Below, in pieces: positions 8,251-16,336 of a stretch of DNA of 64,000 nucleotides. Under the pieces are notes generated by a model. The model searched no databases. It was not told the origin of the DNA and was given only the letters and a program-made list of their open reading frames with translations. Positions within the stretch are counted from its first letter, which is position 1. Every line of letters starts with the position of its first letter. Origin of the DNA: DATFNI01 sp963712305 (lineage in GTDB: Bacteria; Bacteroidota; Rhodothermia; Balneolales; DATFMH01). The position numbers and the translations under genes are program-made. Location of the stretch: NCBI GenBank assembly GCA_963712305.1, contig CAVQHI010000001.1, positions 744,001 to 808,000 on the forward strand, given 5' to 3'.

Positions 8251-9282
8251 TCAAACAACAATATTCACTTCGTGCTCTAACTGGATTCCGAACTTATGCA
8301 TCACTTCGTCCTGTATCCTTTCAGACAGTTCAAAAACTTCCCGGCCTGTGGCCCCTCCGTAATTCATTAGCACAAGAGCCTGACGATCATAAACTCCAAC
8401 ATTGCCAAATCGCTTGCCCTTAAATCCGCATTGCTCGATAAGCCATCCGGCAGGAACTTTGATATATACATCACCAGCTTTGTATCCCGGAATATTGTCG
8501 AACTTAGTCGATAATTTCTGATATTGCCCCTCTGGAATAACCGGGTTTTTAAAAAAACTGCCTGAGTTTCCGATCTTGTTCGGATCCGGTAATTTCGAAC
8601 GTCTGATAGTTTCCACAATCCGGCTGACATCTGATATCGATGCTTCTTCCGGGTTTAATCCCATTTCTCTCATCGTTTCACGGATGGCCCCATAGCTCAG
8701 ATTCAGTTTGGGTTGCCGTAAAAGTCTAAGGGTAACGGATGTCACCAGGAAGCGTCCTTTCCCCTCATGCTTAAAAAAACTGTCGCGGTATCCAAAACGG
8801 CAGTCTGTTTTTCGAAATGTTCTGAACCGTCCGGTTTCCAGCTCAAACGCCTCAAGGTGATCAAATACGGATTCAAGCTCTGTTCCATATGCTCCTATAT
8901 TCTGGATAGGCGCAGCACCAACGGTACCGGGAATAAGTGTAAGATTTTCTATTCCTCCATAACCATGATCTACGCAATACCGAACGAGATCATGCCAAAT
9001 CACGCCGGCACCTGCGGTTACCATTACACAGCGGTCATCTTCTTCATCAACCGTTATTCCTCCGAGAGACATGTGGATAACCAGACCGTCAAAATCATGA
9101 AGAAAGAGAACATTACTCCCCCCGCCAAGCAATAACGTTCGATGTTCCCGGAAAATATCTGATTGCTGTAGTTCTTTAAGGTCGGTGGCGTCACGGATAT
9201 GAGTAAAATAACGGGCAGAAGCCTTTACGCCAAAGGTATGCCATTTTGTGAGGTCGACATTTTCATCTATACGGAAGCTCAT
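8251..9282 (-). CDS. murB: UDP-N-acetylenolpyruvoylglucosamine reductase
   Basis: MurB reduces UDP-GlcNAc-enolpyruvate to UDP-MurNAc with NADPH and FAD in cytoplasmic peptidoglycan precursor synthesis. The 343-residue length and the GYRDSFFK insertion fit the type I (E. coli-like) enzyme. The FAD-binding part contains LLLGGGSNVLF and PGTVGAAPIQNIGAYG. The catalytic serine is in GNSGSFFKNP, and the acidic residue near the end is in LEHEVNIV. The gene stands alone here, facing the upstream lipoprotein gene, and is not in a mur cluster. Confidence 0.96.
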   Translation of the reverse strand: MSFRIDENVDLTKWHTFGVKASARYFTHIRDATDLKELQQSDIFREHRTLLLGGGSNVLFLHDFDGLVIHMSLGGITVDEEDDRCVMVTAGAGVIWHDLVRYCVDHGYGGIENLTLIPGTVGAAPIQNIGAYGTELESVFDHLEAFELETGRFRTFRKTDCRFGYRDSFFKHEGKGRFLVTSVTLRLLRQPKLNLSYGAIRETMREMGLNPEEASISDVSRIVETIRRSKLPDPNKIGNSGSFFKNPVIPEGQYQKLSTKFDNIPGYKAGDVYIKVPAGWLIEQCGFKGKRFGNVGVYDRQALVLMNYGGATGREVFELSERIQDEVMHKFGIQLEHEVNIVV

Positions 9283-9382
9283 GGGGCCATCATTAATGGG
9301 CTGGAGTGTATTCCCGAAGATAGAAAATTTGATCGGCTAATTTAAGAAACGCGGAAGAAAACGGGATTTTTTTGAGAAAAGA

Positions 9383-9763
9383 TCAGCTGAGTTTCAGCTG
9401 GTATTTGACCCGTGCAATCAGTTCGCTGAAATCGATAGGCTTAAGGAGATATTCGGCAGCGCCAACATTGAGTGCCCGCTCGGCTGTTTCCGCATCTGAA
9501 TAGTTAGTAATGACGATCACAACAGTTTTAGGGGATCTTTTCTGGAACAGTTTGAGCAACTGAAGGGCATCTACATGTGGCAGGCAAAGATCAGTAACCA
9601 TAAGATCGATGGGCTTTTCTTCAATGATCTTCAGGGCTGAGATTGCGTCAGCGGCTAACAGGCAATGATATCCCTCATCTTCAAGAATAAGAGCCAGAGT
9701 GCTTCGGATAGTCTCTTCATCGTCGACAATAAGAATGGTTTTGGGTGTAACTTGGGCTCCCAT
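9383..9763 (-). CDS. Single-domain response regulator (CheY-like receiver)
   Basis: A 126-residue protein made only of a receiver domain. The acidic pocket is D14-D15, the phosphoacceptor is D58 in VTDLCLP, the switch threonine is T86 in VIVIT, and the lysine is K108 in LLKPID. No output domain follows. It lies downstream of the outer-membrane barrel gene on the same strand, beyond a stem-loop. Its sequence is close in style to the receiver of the NtrC-type regulator encoded at 13639-15003 (both read ...LLKP-D-F near the lysine), so it may take phosphate from the same kinase. That link is inference. Confidence 0.92.
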   Translation of the reverse strand: MGAQVTPKTILIVDDEETIRSTLALILEDEGYHCLLAADAISALKIIEEKPIDLMVTDLCLPHVDALQLLKLFQKRSPKTVVIVITNYSDAETAERALNVGAAEYLLKPIDFSELIARVKYQLKLS

Positions 9764-9912
9764 AGCAGATGCTCCCGGCGCAGTATAAAAAGAATATCAT
9801 GATCTGTTGCAGAGAAAGGATCGGATGAATTGCCTTACCTCCGAAGAGTCCGGATGGGCCCGGCACATCTCCGGGGTAAAGCGATTCGGATCATACGAGT
9901 AATTATTTTGAT

Positions 9913-9961
9913 CCCTCAGAGCCTGGCCGCGAGACTAATTTCCCGCGACCATCTTCTGAGG
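9913..9961 (-). terminator. Stem-loop after the barrel gene
   Basis: On the minus strand CCTCAGA pairs with TCTGAGG and the inner GGTCGCG pairs with CGCGGCC. The hairpin begins 21 bases after the porin-like stop codon. There is no clean T-run after it, so it may be a processing or attenuating structure rather than a full terminator. Confidence 0.5.
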
Positions 9962-9982
9962 ACTTTACTTATTGTAGCAATC

Positions 9983-11251
9983 TTAGAAACCGATACTGGC
10001 TTCAACCATTACACCGTGGATTTTGGCGCCTTGGTAAAGGTTGTTTGTAAAGCCTTTTTTGTATTCCTGGCTCATATACTCACCCTTCACAAGGATGTTT
10101 TTGGTCATGAACCAGCCGGCGCCGAATTGTACACGATTGACTTGTGCTTTACTGCTTGAAGCATTCAGCAGGTCGCCGGTAACAACATTGTAACGGCCGG
10201 CAAGGTAGACTTGCGGGGAGATGAAGTACTGAACATCAGCAGCAAATTGTTGAGCACTATTGCCGCCTGTTCCGTTAATTTTTCTTTCAGTGGTTGATTC
10301 GATAACACCGAAGATATTCAGACCGCCAACTTGTATGTATGGATTGATCATGAATGAGGTGTAGCCATTTGAGAAGTTAGGTTCAACACGACCACTCCAT
10401 GCACCAGCATCCAGGATATCGTAGTAGCGGGAACCGGCACGGTCACCATGGTACAGGTGTGTCTTGTAGTTGTTGTGATAGAAGGAACCGGTCAGACGAA
10501 TGCGTGCGTTGTCACCAACTTTGCTGTCGTAGCCCAATTTACCATATACAGAAGGAGCACGGCCTGCAGGATTTGCAACATCCGGGTGTAACTGGCCACC
10601 GGTCATACCGAGCATTCCAAGAAAGCCGCTATTCATTACGTAAGCCTCAACACCAACTTCTGTCGTGAAAGAATCCATCAGATAGTTGCCGACCAGCGGG
10701 TTGTACAATGCATTGGCATCGTCGGTGCGGTAGAAGTGAGCATCACCGTAGTTGATTTCCATGTGACCGATTTTAAGAGTCACATACTGCATGATGTTGT
10801 CTATAACATCACTATGAAGCATTGGGAGAGCATCTACGCGCAGATAACCACCTTTGACATAAGCTTCTGTGTGGTGACGTGACGAGAGGTAGGTCGTCAA
10901 GTGCAGGCGCATCCCTTGAGCTAACTGAGCATCTAAATAGAGGTTAGCCGTTGCCAGGTTGAAACCCGGTCCGATGTCTGTTAAACCATTACTACCGTCT
11001 GCACCGGTATAAGTATTGCTTTGGATGAGGTCTTGCCATTGTTGCGTAAAAGCAGCGCCCCAAAACAGCTTGAAGCCGTCGTACTCATAATTTTTGTCCG
11101 CTTTGGTAGGCTCGAACTGATTTACACCAGCTAATCCATAAGGGCGGAAATACTGTAATTCTTTTACAAATTGTGCGGAAGAGGTATTGAAAACACCACT
11201 AAGCAGCAATAATGCAACTGTTGTTCCTAATATAGTCTTTAAAGTTTTCAT
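9983..11251 (-). CDS. Outer-membrane beta-barrel (porin-like) protein
   Basis: A 422-residue protein with a signal peptide (cleavage after SSAQ, near residue 27) and a C-terminal phenylalanine in the last strand (VEASIGF). The body shows alternating strands such as MRLHLTTYLSSRHHTEAY, ARIRLTGSFYHNN and VYLAGRYNVVTG, typical of a porin of 16 or so strands. The substrate is unknown. It is divergent from the first yceI gene across a 507-base intergenic region. A sigma-54-like promoter lies about 140 bases upstream of the ATG and two palindromic sites lie further up. The gene is probably activated by an NtrC-type regulator, most simply the one encoded nearby. Confidence 0.88.
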   Translation of the reverse strand: MKTLKTILGTTVALLLLSGVFNTSSAQFVKELQYFRPYGLAGVNQFEPTKADKNYEYDGFKLFWGAAFTQQWQDLIQSNTYTGADGSNGLTDIGPGFNLATANLYLDAQLAQGMRLHLTTYLSSRHHTEAYVKGGYLRVDALPMLHSDVIDNIMQYVTLKIGHMEINYGDAHFYRTDDANALYNPLVGNYLMDSFTTEVGVEAYVMNSGFLGMLGMTGGQLHPDVANPAGRAPSVYGKLGYDSKVGDNARIRLTGSFYHNNYKTHLYHGDRAGSRYYDILDAGAWSGRVEPNFSNGYTSFMINPYIQVGGLNIFGVIESTTERKINGTGGNSAQQFAADVQYFISPQVYLAGRYNVVTGDLLNASSSKAQVNRVQFGAGWFMTKNILVKGEYMSQEYKKGFTNNLYQGAKIHGVMVEASIGF

Positions 11252-11390
11252 CGCTTATTTCTTTTTAAAGTTCGAATGAATCCGGATCTACTGTTAGTCC
11301 GCTTTTGAGATTGGAACCTTTCATTTGTTCTTGGTTCCTTTGTCCTCTTGGCGGATGAAGTCCGAGTAACCGAATGACACTTGCATTCTT

Positions 11391-11407
11391 TACAAACCGC
11401 GTGCCAA
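11391..11407 (-). promoter_or_regulatory. Sigma-54-like promoter of the barrel gene
   Basis: On the minus strand the sequence is TTGGCACGCGGTTTGTA. It matches the -24/-12 consensus TTGGCACG-N4-TTGC with exact spacing and one difference: GT replaces GC at -12. Transcription would start near base 11380 and leave a leader of about 130 bases. I cannot test whether the GT variant is used. Confidence 0.6.
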
Positions 11408-11516
11408 TTCTCAGAAGACAGTCATATTTTTTGCAAAACCTGTATTAAAGACCTTTAATGCTTAATAATTTTTCTCACAATCCATTTCCGATTCGAATGC
11501 GATTCCCTGCTACCTA

Positions 11517-11562
11517 TTGCAGAATTGCAATACTTCATTTCAGATCCATTGCAGCCATGCAA
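11517..11562. promoter_or_regulatory. Two palindromic sites TTGCA-N4-TGCAA, candidate enhancers
   Basis: TTGCAGAATTGCAA occupies 11517-11530 and TTGCAGCCATGCAA occupies 11549-11562. Both are the same five-base inverted repeat with a four-base spacer, and their centres are 32 bases apart, about three helical turns. They lie 110-190 bases from two divergent sigma-54-like promoters, the usual position for binding sites of NtrC-type activators. The protein that binds them is not shown by the sequence. Confidence 0.6.
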
Positions 11563-11693
11563 GCGACCTGTTAAATCCGACATAGAAGGATATTAGGATC
11601 CTCAAAAATATATTTCGGCTAAAAAACTCCTAAAACGATAAATAAAGACCGTTTTATCTTTTTTATTTAAAAAATTTCACTACTTCATCCACT

Positions 11694-11710
11694 TTGGAAC
11701 AGTTATTGCA
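11694..11710 (+). promoter_or_regulatory. Sigma-54 promoter of the first yceI gene
   Basis: TTGGAACAGTTATTGCA has GG at -24 and GC at -12 separated by exactly ten bases, as in the sigma-54 consensus. The predicted start is near 11721, 38 bases before the ATG at 11759. Confidence 0.65.
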
Positions 11711-11758
11711 CGTTAACTAATATGAATATGTAACCTGGTACTCAAAAATTTTAAAACA

Positions 11759-12382
11759 ATGCGCACTCAAAAGAATATCTATCTAACTCTATTATTAACC
11801 CTCTTTCTTGGGGTTGGTATTACTTTAGCTCAAAGCAGTGGCAATAACCGATTTTCAATACAGGCTGACAGCAGCTCATTTACGGTTAATGGAAATTCTA
11901 CTCTTCACCATTGGTCAGCAACAGCCGAGCCGGTTAGTGGATCTTTCGTTCTGCCCGAATCTCTCTGGTCTGCAGGAAACGGTACTAACGTTTCATTCAC
12001 GGATGGACAGGTAGCTGTTAAATCGAAAAGCATTGACAGCGGCGAAGGTGGAATGAATAAGAAGATCTATGGCGCCATGGACGTCAAGAAATTTCCTGAA
12101 ATCACTTACGCACTGGAAAACGCGAAGGTAACCTCCGAACGAGATAGCAGTGGTGTGTCTCTCCTGGAACTGGAAACGACCGGGAAACTGACCATCCATG
12201 GTGTTACGAATGAAGTCAGTATTCCTGTTAAAGCTGAGGTCTCCGGCAACAAAATCATCTTTACCGGATCGAAAGACATGAAGATGACGGATTTCAAAGT
12301 GGATCCACCATCTGCCCTCTTTGGCACTATTAAAGCAGCCAATGAAATAACTGTGCTGTTTCGGGTTGTCGTAACTCGTTAA
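11759..12382 (+). CDS. YceI family periplasmic lipid-binding-like protein (first copy)
   Basis: A 207-residue secreted protein; a signal peptide ends at about residue 24 (ITLAQ). The YceI beta-barrel is recognised from FTVNGNSTLHHWSA, the SGEGGMNKKIYGAMDVKKFPEI segment, the strand GKLTIHGVTNEVSIPV and the closing DFKVDPPSALFGTIKAANEI. Family members bind polyisoprenoids or other lipids in a hydrophobic barrel; the ligand here is unknown. The gene is followed by a strong terminator. A sigma-54-like promoter precedes it. It is divergent from a porin-like gene and is followed by a second YceI-like gene, which suggests an envelope response controlled by the nearby kinase and NtrC-type regulator. 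Confidence 0.88.
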   Translation: MRTQKNIYLTLLLTLFLGVGITLAQSSGNNRFSIQADSSSFTVNGNSTLHHWSATAEPVSGSFVLPESLWSAGNGTNVSFTDGQVAVKSKSIDSGEGGMNKKIYGAMDVKKFPEITYALENAKVTSERDSSGVSLLELETTGKLTIHGVTNEVSIPVKAEVSGNKIIFTGSKDMKMTDFKVDPPSALFGTIKAANEITVLFRVVVTR

Positions 12383-12411
12383 AATTATAAGTTATTGAAT
12401 TTTATAAAAAT

Positions 12412-12452
12412 AAAGTCCACCTGAACTCGTTATCAGGTGGACTTTATTTTTT
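12412..12452 (+). terminator. Intrinsic terminator between the two yceI genes
   Basis: AAAGTCCACCTGA (12412-12424) pairs with TCAGGTGGACTTT (12433-12445), followed by ATTTTTT. It lies 30 bases after the first yceI stop and also rules out a start codon at 12437 for the second gene. Confidence 0.9.
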
Positions 12453-12493
12453 GCACAAGATGCAAATTAGAGATATTTTCAAAAGTAAAGCTG

Positions 12494-13249
12494 ATGTCTA
12501 ATGTCTTGACACCACTTATGAATCCCACCAAACAAAATTTCCATTACATCCTCTCCCTGTTTCTTCTGACTTTCGTGGTTGGCATACCATATGCAAGTGT
12601 GGCCCAGCCTGCTGGGAGTGATACTACTTACGCTATAACCAAGGCACATATCTGGCTGGAGGGTGCAACAAATATAAACCACTTCAGTTGTGAGACTTCG
12701 GAGGCTGATGGTATGGGCGGACATAATAACGCATTGGAGATGGTCGACAGCGTCATGAATGTAGATTATTCACCCGAATCTAACAGCATGAATTCGTTAC
12801 AGGGATGGCTGAAAGTGACGGTTGGATCTCTCGATTGCGGAAACAAGCATATGAATAAGGATGTTTATCATTCCCTGAAATCCGAACGTTTCCCTAATAT
12901 TTTCTTTAGCCTTGAATCGGCACATTTAATAAAACCCGGCCTCACAGAAGAAAACCCTTTCAAGGTTGAGACGAAGGGCCAGTTGACTATTGCCGGTCAA
13001 ACTCGTGATATTAAAGTCGTAGCGCAAGGTTATCGTCTTGCCACAGGCTGCTTTCGCGTTAAGGGAAGTGAACCCATACTTATGTCCGATTTCAACATCG
13101 ATCCCCCCTCACCTTTCTTCGGAATTGTTAAAACGAAGGACCAGATCACTGTACATTTCGATCTGATAGCAACCCCGGTATCCATCAATCACTTTGCCAG
13201 CGCCAATTCCACACCACCTTGCAATGCCGGCGTTGAGTTGACTGATTAG
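12494..13249 (+). CDS. YceI-like secreted protein (second copy, with cysteines)
   Basis: This 251-residue protein is a divergent YceI-type barrel: it keeps HIWLEGATNINHFSCET, NKDVYHSLKSERFPNI, KGQLTIAGQTRDIKVV and the closing DFNIDPPSPFFGIVKTKDQI. Compared with the first copy it has an insert near LEMVDSVMNVDYSPES and four cysteines in the mature part (HFSCE, SLDCGNK, ATGCF, PPCNAG) that could form disulfides. The start at 12494 is chosen because an upstream ATG at 12437 lies inside the terminator hairpin; 12518 is also possible. A hydrophobic signal segment follows (FHYILSLFLLTFVV). The ligand is unknown. Confidence 0.83.
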   Translation: MSNVLTPLMNPTKQNFHYILSLFLLTFVVGIPYASVAQPAGSDTTYAITKAHIWLEGATNINHFSCETSEADGMGGHNNALEMVDSVMNVDYSPESNSMNSLQGWLKVTVGSLDCGNKHMNKDVYHSLKSERFPNIFFSLESAHLIKPGLTEENPFKVETKGQLTIAGQTRDIKVVAQGYRLATGCFRVKGSEPILMSDFNIDPPSPFFGIVKTKDQITVHFDLIATPVSINHFASANSTPPCNAGVELTD

Positions 13250-13443
13250 CAGTCAGTTGGTAGTTATCGGGTTACTAAGTTCTTAGACCCATCTTCTAAG
13301 TGCATTTTGCACCCTGCTTCCAACTAATAAACGAGAGTTGCAGATAAGATAAACCTGCTTGTTGAACGCTAATTTCACAATAATAAGCGTATACCAAGAC
13401 CGACAAGAACCGTTAAAACGGTTAAGAAGTTTGCTGATTCTTC

Positions 13444-13474
13444 ATAACCCCCGGATTAATCCGGGGGTTATTTG
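13444..13474 (+). terminator. Intrinsic terminator after the second yceI gene
   Basis: ATAACCCCCGGATT pairs with AATCCGGGGGTTAT at 13444-13471, followed by TTG. The hairpin is strong but the T-tract is short. The 389-base gap 13250-13638 otherwise holds only the dispersed repeat at 13542. Confidence 0.7.
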
Positions 13475-13541
13475 TCGACGATCTTAAATAGAATTGTTTT
13501 TAACGATTTCTCACAACGCTTATCTCGAACTCTCGTTTGTA

Positions 13542-13572
13542 TAAGTCCTCTTAAGGGAATTTAGGGGTTAAA
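13542..13572. repeat. Third copy of the CCCCTAAATCC-type repeat
   Basis: TAAGTCCTCTTAAGGGAATT followed by TAGGGGTTAAA is nearly identical to 2061-2091 (TAAGTCCACTTCAGGGGATT then TAGGGGTAATA). It lies just downstream of the NtrC-type regulator gene. Confidence 0.7.
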
Positions 13573-13638
13573 CCACCATTGTAATTATCGAGAGTTATTG
13601 ATAGTCTCTACTAACAACAGTCAACCGGCAACCAATAC

Positions 13639-15003
13639 CTACTTAATCTGATATTTCTCCATCTTGCGATAGAGCGTCGACGGATCGATGCCAAGCCGCC
13701 GAGATGCTTCGGCCCGGTTTCCATTCAGCATTGAAAGCATATTGGTGATGTGTCTTTTTTCAAATTCGGCCAGACTTTGCTCAAGATTTTCAATTCCAAA
13801 CAAATCACCATTCCCCTCTGTCGATTGGTTGTTCTGCTGAAGGCCTACCGGCAGGTCTGATTTTTGAATATAATCACCTTCACACAGCAGCACCGTACGC
13901 TCAATCACATTCTCAAGTTCACGAACCTGTCCTTTCCACTCGTACTGCATCAACGCTTTGACCGCTTCGCTGTCTATTCCCTTTATCTGGCGGTGAAACT
14001 CCCTGTTGTACTTATTCATGAAATGCCTTGCCAGCAATGGAACATCATCCTTCCGTTCGCTCAATTCGGGTACATTAATCTCGATGATATTCAACCGGTA
14101 AAACAAATCTTCGCGGAAATTGCCTTTATCGACCTCCTCTTCCAGGTTCCTGTTTGTGGCAGCAACAATCCTTACGTCAACCTTTACCGATACGCTTGAG
14201 CCCAGTGGTTGTATTTCCTTTTCCTGAATAGCACGAAGCAGTTTCACTTGTATGTGCTCAGGTATCTCACCGATCTCATCAAGAAATATGGTCCCTCCAG
14301 TAGCCTCTTTGAAAACGCCATTATGGTTGCTAACCGCACCGCTAAAAGCACCCTTTCGATATCCAAAAAGTTCTGATTCAAACAGATTTTCAGGGATCGC
14401 CCCGCAGTTTACAGGAATAAAACGCTTATCAGCACGATCGCTGTTTACATGTACAGCTCGCGCCACTAACTCTTTTCCAGTTCCGCTACGCCCGGTGATA
14501 AGGACATTGGTAGTTGTTCCGCTGACTTTGCGGATAAGGTCAAAGACCTTGTTCATGGCCTCGCTTTCGCCAATAATATCATAAAAATTGTACTCCCTGC
14601 TGATTTGTTCACGCAGGTATTGGTTTTCAAGAGCCAGTGCTTTGCGCTGCATGAGATGCTTCAGCCGTAAAATAACCTCATCGAAGTCGAGTGGTTTGAG
14701 CAGATAGTCGGAAGCTCCCATTCGGAGCGCCTGAATAGCTGTCTCTACTGATGCATAGGCTGTAATAAGTACAACGAGGGTCTGAGGTGAGCGCTGAAGC
14801 GTCTTCTCCAGAAGCTTCAACCCATCGATGGCTGGCATCTTAATATCACTGATCAGAACATCGATGTCCTGATCCATGATCGTTTTAAGTGCCTCCAGCC
14901 CATCACCAGCTGTGTAACAGATGTACCCTTCATCCTGGAGTACAGCGGAGAGACTATTCCGAATTTCTGGTTCGTCGTCAGCTATGAGTATCGTTCCCGA
15001 CAT
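13639..15003 (-). CDS. NtrC-type sigma-54-dependent response regulator
   Basis: A 454-residue activator with three domains. The receiver has D53 (ISDIKMP), T81 and K103 (LLKPLD). The AAA+ domain has Walker A GRSGTGKE at 171-178, GAFSGA at 218-223 and Walker B GGTIFLDEIGE at 236-246. The C-terminal Fis-type helix-turn-helix contains NRAEASRRLGIDPSTLYRKM. The sigma-54 contact loop is GAFSGA rather than GAFTGA, a conservative change. Its start overlaps the end of the histidine kinase gene by 26 bases, so the pair is co-expressed. Two sigma-54-like promoters with palindromic upstream sites lie 2-4 kb away and are its most likely targets; that is inference. Confidence 0.94.
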   Translation of the reverse strand: MSGTILIADDEPEIRNSLSAVLQDEGYICYTAGDGLEALKTIMDQDIDVLISDIKMPAIDGLKLLEKTLQRSPQTLVVLITAYASVETAIQALRMGASDYLLKPLDFDEVILRLKHLMQRKALALENQYLREQISREYNFYDIIGESEAMNKVFDLIRKVSGTTTNVLITGRSGTGKELVARAVHVNSDRADKRFIPVNCGAIPENLFESELFGYRKGAFSGAVSNHNGVFKEATGGTIFLDEIGEIPEHIQVKLLRAIQEKEIQPLGSSVSVKVDVRIVAATNRNLEEEVDKGNFREDLFYRLNIIEINVPELSERKDDVPLLARHFMNKYNREFHRQIKGIDSEAVKALMQYEWKGQVRELENVIERTVLLCEGDYIQKSDLPVGLQQNNQSTEGNGDLFGIENLEQSLAEFEKRHITNMLSMLNGNRAEASRRLGIDPSTLYRKMEKYQIK

Positions 15004-16336
15004 GTTGTACTGTTTTTTCCTTAACTGGCAGGTGAATGATAAATGTAGTTCCTTTATCGACTTTGGAGTCTACGAAAATTTCTCCACCCATGCGTTTGAT
15101 GATCCCATGACTTACCGATAATCCAAGTCCGGTTCCTTGACCGACATCTTTTGTCGTGAAAAATGGTTCGAATACTCTGTTCCGGATTTCATCGGGTATA
15201 CCACACCCGTTATCAATAACTTTGATCTGTACAGCATGGTCAACCGTAGCTGTTACAACGGCGATATGCTTGTCATCGCATTCCACAACCGCATCAACGG
15301 CATTCAGGAGCAGGTTCACGAGCACTTGGTAAAGCTGATCGGGAACTGCCATAGTTGCCGGGAGTCCGGGTTCGGTATCGATGACAAAATCAATATTGCG
15401 CGTTCTGGAATCATGTTTTAGCAATCCTACCGCCGAGTCCACAACTTTATTAACGTCGGATGAGTTTCTGCTCATGAGCGTTGGACGAGAGAAATCAACG
15501 AGGTCCCTGACTATTTTGGTGATTCTGTTTATGTGTTCGCGAATCTTGGACAGATTTTCAGTGAGGAAAACATCGCTTGTCCGGCGTTGCATCAACTGAA
15601 CGAGTGAGGATATCGCTGTTAATGGATTCCCGACCTCATGTGCTATTCCTGCAGCCATATGACCGATCGATGCAAGCCGTTCCGAATGTTGAAGTTGTTG
15701 CTCCTGCATACGGTCGTGCGTAATATCACGCATTATTTGAGATCGCCCAATGACCTCTCCCTTATCCGTTTTTATTGGTGACTCGGTCAGTTGTACAAGT
15801 ATTCTCTTACCATCTTTATCAAGGCGTTCTGTCTCATAATTTCTTACATATCCAAACTGATCAATCCCCTCTTTAATACACAGCAGTTCATTTTTATCCA
15901 ACAGTTCTCTGGGAATAAGTTTTGTTTGATTTTGGCCAATCATCTCATCCCTCTCCCACCCGAAAATCATCTTTGCCCCCTGATTCCAGGTCCTGATGAT
16001 ATTACCCTGATCGATGGTAATAATCGCGTCTGCGGAGTGCTCTATGATATCCTCGTATCGCTCTTCTAAAGCGTGCAGTTGCTCGCGATACAATCCCCTG
16101 TAGTGATAAATGGTCCATGCCGCCCAAACGACGAGCACGAACGAAAGAAGAATACTTCGGGTGAAATAAAACCAACGAAGCTCATCAGTGGATGGTTGAT
16201 GAATAAAGAGTACCTGAATCAGCTCAAAAAGCCCGAAGAAAAGACCAATAATCAGCAGAGATGTAAACAACAGCCACCCTATGCGCACGTGCCGCAGAAA
16301 CTCTCTGAAACGGGTATATGTGAAGAAGGTCTTCAT
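14978..16336 (-). CDS. Membrane PAS-domain sensor histidine kinase
   Basis: A 452-residue inner-membrane kinase. Two transmembrane segments lie at about 20-45 and 58-77. A PAS domain runs from about 90 to 205 (AIITIDQGNIIRTWNQG, MIFGWERDEMIGQN). The dimerisation domain carries the phosphorylated histidine H233 in IAHEVGNPLT. The ATP-binding domain has LLNAVDAV, DNGCGIP, FEPFFTTK and GTGLGLSV. The periplasmic loop is only about 12 residues, so sensing is probably through the membrane or the PAS domain. It is the upstream gene of a kinase-regulator operon and should phosphorylate the NtrC-type protein. Confidence 0.94.
   Translation of the reverse strand: MKTFFTYTRFREFLRHVRIGWLLFTSLLIIGLFFGLFELIQVLFIHQPSTDELRWFYFTRSILLSFVLVVWAAWTIYHYRGLYREQLHALEERYEDIIEHSADAIITIDQGNIIRTWNQGAKMIFGWERDEMIGQNQTKLIPRELLDKNELLCIKEGIDQFGYVRNYETERLDKDGKRILVQLTESPIKTDKGEVIGRSQIMRDITHDRMQEQQLQHSERLASIGHMAAGIAHEVGNPLTAISSLVQLMQRRTSDVFLTENLSKIREHINRITKIVRDLVDFSRPTLMSRNSSDVNKVVDSAVGLLKHDSRTRNIDFVIDTEPGLPATMAVPDQLYQVLVNLLLNAVDAVVECDDKHIAVVTATVDHAVQIKVIDNGCGIPDEIRNRVFEPFFTTKDVGQGTGLGLSVSHGIIKRMGGEIFVDSKVDKGTTFIIHLPVKEKTVQHVGNDTHS

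Noticed and set aside
12430..12460. Sigma-54 promoter before the second yceI
   Set aside because: A GG and a GC can be found (GTGGACTTTATTTTTTGCA) but they are twelve bases apart rather than ten, and the GG lies in the terminator stem.
12437..12493. Upstream start for the second yceI
   Set aside because: The ATG at 12437 lies inside the terminator hairpin of the first yceI, and the added residues do not resemble a signal peptide.
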